Assembly (NCBI GenBank): GCA_035236585.1
Contig: CP141127.1
Coordinates: 63,283,495-63,347,494, forward strand
Reading direction: 5' to 3'
DNA length: 64,000 bases
Source: Warburgia ugandensis
Lineage: Eukaryota > Streptophyta > Magnoliopsida > Canellales > Canellaceae
Below are positions 57,433 to 64,000 of this stretch, piece by piece (the first letter of the stretch is position 1; the number at the start of each line of letters is the position of its first letter). The position numbers and the translations under genes were made by a program. The notes beneath the pieces were generated by a model. It ran no database searches and was not told where the DNA came from. It saw only the letters and a program-made list of their open reading frames with translations.

Positions 57433-58060
57433 CTGCATGACAAAAGTAATGTAGTCAATGAGAACATGCTAACAACACACTTTACAAGCAATGACAAACT
57501 AGTCAAATGAAACATGTGTTTAAAAGGAAAAAGTTTGCATAAGAAAATAATAACAGCAAGGAGTACAAATGATAGCAGATAGTAGTAATAAGACAAGGTG
57601 AAAGACACAGGGACATTTTTCAACAAAACCAAACTTGAGAGAATCAGAAAATATTTCTAGCCATTATAAAGTATTATTTACTGTCTCATTCTCATCCCTG
57701 AATAATCCATATGATCAGACTTATGCAGAAGTGGAAATAGTTATTGCTAACATAACATAAGAACTTGGCCATAATTGTTCTAGTGACTCAGGAAGCACGA
57801 GAGACCAAACTTTGGTAAGAAACATTTCCCTCAAATTTTCCTCTAAGAAAATCATATTTAGCAAGCTACGTTCTGCTTAAAACGGGAGTTATTGGCCATG
57901 CAAATTTCCAATTACCAAACCATGAATATTTGTGATATACGTGGATAGAATAAAATTCCAGTTTGGATAATGCTAAGATTGAAATCACTTTTAGCTGACA
58001 CATCTACATTTAGAAAACAGAATACAAAAATAGCTCTAGTACAAAGAGCATATTATACAT
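57433..58060. other. ARL1 intron sequence
   Basis: AT-rich intron between the 57321-57432 exon and the LINE insertion. No exon or element is seen. Confidence 0.6.
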
Positions 58061-58080
58061 GATGAAAAATCAATGACTTA
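58061..58080. repeat. LINE target site duplication (left)
   Basis: GATGAAAAATCAATGACTTA recurs at 61271-61290 with one mismatch. Confidence 0.9.
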
Positions 58081-58127
58081 ACTCCGGCAATGCCAGTCTC
58101 AGGCCCGGATGAAAAAGGAGGAGGGTC

Positions 58128-58481
58128 TTGCGTTAGGTGCCAGCCGGCAAGGGAGAAGTTAAGGATGATTTTGTTATTTATTTCCTTCTTGCAAATAAAT
58201 ATGCATTTGTATATTATAGGCCCTTGTGGTCTGCCCCTTCCCCAGACCTCGCATAGGCGGGAGCTTCGTGGACCGGGGCTGCCTCTTTTTTTAAATGAAT
58301 ATGCATTAGTATATTAGTTTGCAAGGAAGAAATAAAAATCATCTTCAGCTTCTTAAAATATGGCAACCCTTGCGCAGGTGCCAATCAGCAAGGGAGAAGC
58401 TAAAGATGATTTTGTTATTTCTTTCCTACTTGTAAGGAAGAAATGAAAATCATCTCCAACTTGTTAAAACTGTGACAACCC
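58128..58481 (+). repeat. Two tandem 5' units of the LINE, each with an internal inverted repeat
   Basis: Units 58128-58369 (interrupted by a SINE) and 58370-58481 both start TTGCG-AGGTGCCA and end near GACAACCC/GGCAACCC. Each can fold, pairing GATGATTTT-TTATTTCTTTCC with its near complement. Confidence 0.75.
58217..58297 (+). mobile_element. 5'-truncated Au-type SINE
   Basis: CCCTTGTGGTCTGCCCCTTC, then CCAGACCTCGCATAGGCGGG, GCTTCGTGGACCGGGGCTGC and a T-rich end match the 3' part of the plant Au SINE family as I know it (which ends in T). Flanking duplications AATATGCATTTGTATATTA (58198-58216) and AATATGCATTAGTATATTA (58298-58316) differ by one base. Confidence 0.82.
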
Positions 58482-58517
58482 TAATATGACATGAATCGAA
58501 AACTGGCATTCCTTCAA

Positions 58518-58723
58518 GCTAGGGCATTCCCCATAAGTAACACGCTGCATCAGATCCCGAGTGCAATGAAAAATGGGCAAGGGTTGCTAGGGCATTCTCC
58601 CAAAAGCGACGTGCTACATCGGATCCCAGGTGTAATGATAAATGGACAAGAGCTGCTAGAGCGTCCCCTCAGAAGTGACGTGTTGCATCAGAACCCATGT
58701 GCAGTGAAAAGGGACATGGGTTC
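58518..58723 (+). repeat. Three 68-69 bp repeats at the LINE ORF start
   Basis: Units start at 58518, 58586 and 58655. Their translation repeats an LHQIP-AMKNGQ / LHRIPGVMINGQ / LHQNPCAVKRDM pattern. They lie just upstream of, and in frame with, the endonuclease. Confidence 0.85.
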
Positions 58724-58779
58724 ATGCCATAGAGATTGAAAAAGGCACTGGTAAAAAGGATATCTCCAGAGTATAAGAT

Positions 58780-59500
58780 TCACATTGCCACATGGAATAT
58801 AGGGACATTGATAGGTAAGAGTTGAGTTAGAAGACACGATGAAACGTCGGAGGGTCAACATCGCTTGTATCCAAGAAACCAAGTGGAAAGGGGCTAAAGC
58901 TAGAGAAATCGTTGGGTATAAATTATGGTATGTAAGAAAGGATAATAACAGAAATGGCGTAGGAATAATAGTGGATAAAGAATTAGAGGATAAAGTTGTG
59001 GACGTTAAAAGAATTAGTGATAGAATTATAATAATAAAACTTGTTTTAGGAGAGCAGATCATAAATGTTATAAGTACATACGCACCACAAGTAGGGTTAG
59101 AAGATATAATCAAGAGACAGTTTTGGGAAGATATGAAGAGAGTCATGCAAGAAATTCCTAACACTAAGGGGATATTTATATGAGCAGAATTAAATGGCCA
59201 TGTAGGAAAAGAAAAGAAAGGATATGATAGAATACACGGAGGGTATGGCATAGGTGAACGAAATGAGATGGGGGAAACTATCCTCGATTTTGCTTTGTCA
59301 TATAACCTAGCCATTGCAAATACACTCTTTAAGAAGAGGGATGAACACTTAATAACCTTTAAAAGTGGACTTCATCAAAGCCAAATAGACTTCTTTCTAT
59401 TTAGGAATACTGAACCATCAATGTGAAAGGATTGTAAGGTGATACCCGCTAAGAGTTTAACCTCACAACATAGGTTAATGGTTATGAATATCCCTATCGA
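58780..59500 (+). pseudogene. LINE endonuclease (APE-type), broken by stops
   Basis: The open stretch 58839-59183 carries VNIACIQETKWKGAKAREIV (catalytic Glu in QETK), NGVGIIVDKELEDKVVD, SDRIIIIKLVLGEQIINVIS and TYAPQVG. The next block should be GDLNGHVG but reads stop-A-E-L-N-G-H-V-G after a TGA at 59181-59183. SQIDFFLFR (Asp) and SQHRLMVM (His) follow in the same frame. The enzyme nicks target DNA to start target-primed reverse transcription. It is inactivated by the stop and the Gly-Asp change. Confidence 0.9.
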
Positions 59501-59591
59501 AAGATGGAGGAAAAGAAATGAACTTAATATGTATCCAAAAACTAAGTGATGGAACTTAAAAAGAGAGAAAATAACCTCATTCAAAAATAAG

Positions 59592-61204
59592 TTGATGGTA
59601 GAAGGAAACTGGAACTATGAAACAGAAGTAAATACCATGTGGACTAATATGGCTGAGTCTATTAAGAAAGTGGCAAAAGAGGTCTTAGGAGTATCTAAAG
59701 GTAAAAGGCTATTAGTAAAGGAAACATGGTGGAGTGAAACAGTGCAAAAAGTTATTAAAAAAAACGTATGTGTTTTAAAGCATGGCAGAAGACTAGAAAT
59801 AATGAAAATTATGAACAATATAAGAATGCTAAAAAGGTTGCTATGAGAATAGTAAGTGATGCTAAACTTAAGGCATATGATAAGCTATATAATAGACTAG
59901 GAATAAGGGAAGGTGCGAAAGATGTGTTTAAAATTGCACGAGGGATCAATTTATAAGAATAAAGGAGACATACAGAGCTGCACTAATTATCGAGGGATCA
60001 AACTTATGAGCCACACAATGAAACTTTTTGAAAGAGTGATTGAGAAGAGGCTACAGCATGAGACAAGTATATCGGAGAATCAGTTTGGTTTCATGCCTAG
60101 GAGGTCTACTATGGAAGCTATTTTCTTACTAAGACAATTGGTAGAGAAATATAGAAAGAGGAAGAAAGACCTCCACATGGTCTTTATCGACTTAGAGAAA
60201 GATTATGATAGAGTCCCTAGAGCGTTAATATGGAGGGCGTTGGGCTAAAAAGGGATTTTGTGGGGGTATATAGACATAATTAAAGATATATATGAAAGAG
60301 CAGTAACAAATGTTAAGACCACTAGTGGCAAGACCAGTAATTTTCCTGTCACTGTAGGATTGCACCAAGGATCGGCATTGAGTCCATACCTTTTCACGTT
60401 GGTTATGGATGAGTTAACAAAACATCTATACGAGGAGATTCCCTGGTGCATGCTATTCACAGATGATATAGTCTTAATTGATGAGAGAGGGGAGGGTGTA
60501 AACACAAAGCTAGAGTTATGGAGAGAAGCATTAGAATCTTAAGGATTTAAAATCATCAGAACTAAGACAGAATATATGGTATACAATTTTAGCAAAGAGA
60601 GTAGGAGTGGAACACCAGTCAAATTTGATAACCAAGAAGTCCTTGTAAAAGACCACTTTCGGTACTTATGATCAATGATTCATGAGAGTGGAGAAATTGA
60701 GAGGGAGATTACCTAGAGCATCCAAGCGGGATGAAACAAATGGAGATGTTCATCTGAAGTTTTGCGTGATTGGCAGGTGCCACTCAAACTAAAAGGAAAA
60801 TTCTATAGGATGGTCATAAGGCCGGCCATGCTCTATGGATCAGAATATTGGGCAGTTAAGAAACATCATGCTCATAGGATGAGCATTGCAGAAATGAGGA
60901 TGTTGAGATGGATGAGTGGTAAGACAAGAAAGGATAAAATTAAGAATGAAAATATTAGAGGAAATCTATGGGTAACACTAATAGGCAACAAGATGATGGA
61001 GATTAAACTTAGATGGTGAGACCGAAAATAGCACCGGTTAGGAGTGAGGCAATGCAAGTAGAAGGTTTTAAAAGGGCAAGGGGAAGGCCAAAAAGAACGT
61101 GGATAGAAGTGGTGAGAAAAGATTTAAAAACTTTGGGACTAAATGAAGCTATGGTACTTAATAGAGAGGAATGGAGGAATAAGATTCATGTGGCCAACCC
61201 CTAA
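59592..61204 (+). pseudogene. LINE reverse transcriptase and C-terminal region, broken
   Basis: The pre-RT helix region (59592-59956) is followed directly by [20 protein letters not shown], so roughly 100 codons (the GKAVGPDNIP-type block of RTE RTs) are deleted near 59950. [37 protein letters not shown] and MLFTDDIVLIDERGEGVNTK (F-T-D-D, active Asp pair present) are readable. Later blocks are VIRPAMLYGSEYWAVKK, MRMLRWMSGKTRKDKI and RGRPKRTWIEVVRKDLKTLG. Several TAG/TGA stops interrupt the single frame. Confidence 0.9.
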
Positions 61205-61218
61205 TTGGGATAAGGTCT

Positions 61219-61219
<1 letters not shown>

Positions 61220-61273
<54 letters not shown>
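61220..61273 (+). repeat. (GAT)n LINE tail / microsatellite
   Basis: About 17 GAT units form the 3' end of the LINE and run into the target duplication, which itself starts GAT. Confidence 0.92.
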
Positions 61274-61276
<3 letters not shown>

Positions 61277-61290
61277 AAATCAATCACTTA
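61271..61290. repeat. LINE target site duplication (right)
   Basis: GATGAAAAATCAATCACTTA, one mismatch to 58061-58080. Confidence 0.9.
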
Positions 61291-61291
61291 A

Positions 61292-62815
61292 AATCAACTC
61301 CTCTTGTGGGGAGCTCAAAAACACTTTCTACTACAACCTTAGTGCACAAGAAAATAGAGAAACACATAAAAATGTTGAGATCAACTTCCCCCTAAGAACA
61401 TTGAGTGTCCACCTCTAGTCATTGTTAGTACATTCTTAAATAAAAGAGAAAACTTCTGATTATTGATCAAGAGGTTCCTTGCAATTAAAAAAAGTGTAAA
61501 GAAAACTACAAAAGAAAATTGAATCAACACTCAAGCTCCACATTTTGTCTTCACTTTGTTGGACATGGAGAATCAACTCGAGAAAGAGAAGAACACTTGA
61601 GAAATTTTCCAATGACTTTACAGAATGACTCTTTTGAATTGTAGAGAATGCAAAGGTCACGACTATTTAGGAGTTTCTGAAAAGGAAGACTAGAAGTTTA
61701 ATTTGTCACTCTTTTGACTGTAAAGATCTACAAAGAATCTCATAAGCTCCTATAAGAATTCAATGAGAAGGGAAATTCTTAGACTATCTTCAAGAATCCT
61801 CAGAAAAGAGGGCCTTTGGAGTCATAAGATCTCCCATATCCTATATTCTACGAGGGTTCACAATAGAGAATTTCAGTCTTTCCTAAGAGCTCATCCCACA
61901 AAAGGTCTCTTTAATTTATAAATAATTATTATAGCCTTTAAATTACTGTAAGAGTCCTCCCCTAAGAGAAACAGTTAATTTGAAAAGAATTTCACATATC
62001 TTTACTTCCTCTAGAGTCCACTTGGTAGCTATATGTAAGCAATTTCATACTCTAACCTTTACATCCCAATTCTTTCTAAGGATCTCTAACAAAGGGACAT
62101 TTTGAACATGTAAAAATCAACATGTTGACTCCTCTAGGAGTACTTTTAGACGAGAAACTCTCTTAACTGGTGATTTCCCCACAAAAGAGACCAGTAACAT
62201 TGTAACAATTCCCTACTTTGTGACTTCATCTAAGAGTTCTATTGAGGAGCAGCTCTCTGTTGGGATTTTTCCACAAAGCAAGGCTGCCGGTTGAGTTATT
62301 CTCATGATGTTAACCCATTGTAAGTGACAACATGGAGATCAATTGGCAGCATAGTCACAAAGTTCGGATCTAGGAAAATTTGACTAGGCAAAAGTTTGAG
62401 ATTGATTTGGGGAAAACTTGAGATATAATTAAAACAACATAAAATTTCTTAAATTAAGAAAAAAGTAAATATTGAATTTTCTTAAGCATTTAAAGAAGCC
62501 GACGCCCTTTTTTGACATGCATGGTGAAATTTCTTAAAGATATAAGCTGTCCATCATGTTGAGAGGGTGTTGCACAAGCTAGATACAGAAGTTTATGTCC
62601 ATTGCATTCTTATAGCCTGTGTTTCTTTAAATTGGAAATCTAGACCATGCAATTTTATTAATTTTTTTCAAAGACCTAACACAAGTGATTAGGATCATTT
62701 GAATGCATTGATTCCTCAAGCACTGAATAGCTTAGATCTTCCAAAAAAATTCACCACACATGTCAAATAATGGCATTGACTTCTTCGAATGCTGTAGTGT
62801 ACCCCATTCCTAGTG
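61292..62815. other. Non-coding, probable ARL1 intron
   Basis: 1.5 kb without a gene. Short repeated CTAAGAG, TCCTCTAGGAG and CCCACAAAA motifs occur, but no clear element ends. No ARL1 exon (P-loop or switch I coding) is found. Confidence 0.5.
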
Positions 62816-62822
62816 GGACTCA

Positions 62823-63712
62823 CACACATGTCATCATCATCACAGCCTTATCCCAATTAGGGGTCAACTCATGAATCTTGTTCCTCCATTCACCTTTATC
62901 AAGTGTCATTGTTCCATTAAGTCCAAGAATTTTTAAATCATTTCCCACCACATTTTCCTTTTGGGCCTACCCCTTGCCCTTTTAGCTCCTTTGACTTGGA
63001 TCAACTCACTCTTTCCAACTAGTGTCATTTTCGTCTCCGTTGGACTTGTCCAAACCATCTAAGTCTACCCTCTCTCATCTTGTTACCTATTGGAGCTACT
63101 CCAAAAGTTTAACTACCCAACACTCTAATCCATAGAGTATGATATAGAATTTTCCTTTCATTTTGAGTGCCACCTACTGATCACACAAAACTTGAGAGGC
63201 AAATCTTCATTTGTTCCAACACGCCTATATTCTTTGGGTAACATCCCTCTCAATCTCTCCGCTCTTATGACTTATCAATCCAAAATATCTAAAGTAGTCT
63301 TTTTAGGGTACTTCTTTATCAATCTTTTACTAGTGCTTCCCTCCCACTCCTCTCCTTACTAAAATTGCATTCCAAGTACTCTATCTTAGTTCGGCTAATT
63401 TTAAATCCTTTAGACTCTATAACATCTCTCCACAATACAAGCTTTGTATTTACATCTCCCCTTGTCTTATTAATCAAAACTATGTCATTTGGAAATAACA
63501 TCCACCATAGAATCTCCTCATGCAAATGTTTCATTAACTCATCCATAAACAATATAAAGAGTTACAGGCTCAATGCCGATCCTTGTTGCAATCCTTTGGT
63601 GATGGTAAAATCATCAGTCTCTTCGCTAATGGTCCTAACATTTGTTAACACTCCTTCATACATATCCTTAACTATGTCTATATATCCTCGTCAAACCTCT
63701 TTCTCACTCAAC
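62823..63712 (-). mobile_element. Second RTE-type LINE, 5'-truncated and decayed
   Basis: Read on the minus strand, it shows the RT C-terminal half. An ITKGLQQGSALSLYLFILFM-like block near 63600-63550 is followed by the open stretch 63319-63552, MDELMKHLHEEILWWMLFPN, with F-P-N-D where the RT active site F-A-D-D should be. VNTKLVLWRDVIESKGFKIS follows. The end has CTAATTGGGATAAGGCTGTG then a short (GAT)n, matching the 3' end of the LINE at 58082-61270. No intact frame spans it. Confidence 0.82.
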
Positions 63713-64000
63713 ACCCAACACACACACGTGCATAAAATTCTATAAGTTGTAGATAACAAAAAGTTTGAAGGGCAGAATGAGCAAACTAGCTTTTTGTTCT
63801 TGAAGGCAAATTTCTTATAATTTTCCACCCATAGCAAGAAAATAAATAGTTGATACACATATGACACCATGTTTCACAACCACCACAACATAGTCAAAAT
63901 AATAAACACTATCCACTATTCCTTACAGGAGCCAGCAAAGCTCAACATATAGAGATGAAGTATCTAATGCTTCACCTACCTAGTTTGTCTTGCTTTATGC
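63713..64000. other. Window edge, nothing recognised
   Basis: AT-rich, with a short CA run at 63718-63726. It is presumably ARL1 intron or upstream sequence. No exon is visible. Confidence 0.4.

Larger units (their letters stand above)
58082..61270 (+). mobile_element. RTE-type LINE, near full length, defective, antisense in ARL1 intron
   Basis: 3.2 kb flanked by a 20-bp duplication. The order is a 5' region with two repeat units, a short tandem-repeat coding stretch, AP-type endonuclease, RT and a C-terminal RGRPKRTWIEVV block, ending in a (GAT)17 tail in place of poly-A. The endonuclease-RT wording and microsatellite tail are typical of plant RTE elements. Most of the ORF (58491-61019) stays in one frame, with in-frame stops, a frameshift near 59765 and an internal deletion near 59950. 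It lies in a long upstream intron of ARL1. Confidence 0.92.

Noticed and set aside
61220-61273. GAT repeat as a coding Met/Asp tract
   Set aside because: It is the microsatellite tail of the LINE. The poly-Met frame is an artefact.

Overview
This is plant nuclear DNA, almost certainly from a flowering plant with a repeat-rich genome. The evidence is a spliced plant-type ARL1 small GTPase gene, plant LTR retrotransposon lineages (Athila, Tekay/Del-type chromovirus LTRs, Tork/Tnt1-like Copia), an RTE-type LINE, an Au-type SINE, a CACTA terminus and a hAT-type MITE. The species cannot be named from this window.

Positions 1-44571 are one nest of retrotransposons. Element A is a decayed Athila-like Ty3/Gypsy copy on the minus strand. 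It occupies 1-6548 (3' UTR, integrase, RT/RNase H, protease, gag; it runs off the left edge) and 41070-44571 (gag start, leader, PBS, 5' LTR). It was split by element B, a minus-strand Tekay-like LTR (about 3.8 kb, apparently a solo LTR; 6549-7259, 32730-33977, 39213-41069) with a perfect GAGTT target duplication. B was hit by C, a non-coding Tekay-like element with 3 kb LTRs (7260-32729), and by a Copia element on the minus strand (33978-39212, perfect CTTTC duplication). C's 3' LTR was hit by E, a younger Athila-like element on the plus strand (13960-29647). E's 5' LTR was hit by F, another Tekay-like solo LTR (15051-17919). The nesting is five levels deep (A, B, C, E, F). All coding regions carry stops or frameshifts, and several catalytic residues are changed.

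Positions 44572-48081 hold a further Tekay-like LTR fragment and the 3' part of a CACTA DNA transposon with Ulp1-like coding remnants. Positions 48082-53623 look intergenic. They contain short tandem duplications, a degenerate 120-165 bp repeat array and a perfect 14-bp palindrome, but no gene I can support.

Positions 53624-64000 hold the only host gene recognised: the 3' four coding exons of an ARL1 (ADP-ribosylation factor-like 1) GTPase on the minus strand. The 5' exons lie beyond the right edge. Its introns carry a 128-bp tandem duplication, a hAT-type MITE with an 8-bp target duplication, a near full-length antisense RTE LINE (itself containing a 5'-truncated Au SINE) and a second decayed RTE LINE. 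The host exons look intact while everything around them is transposon debris.
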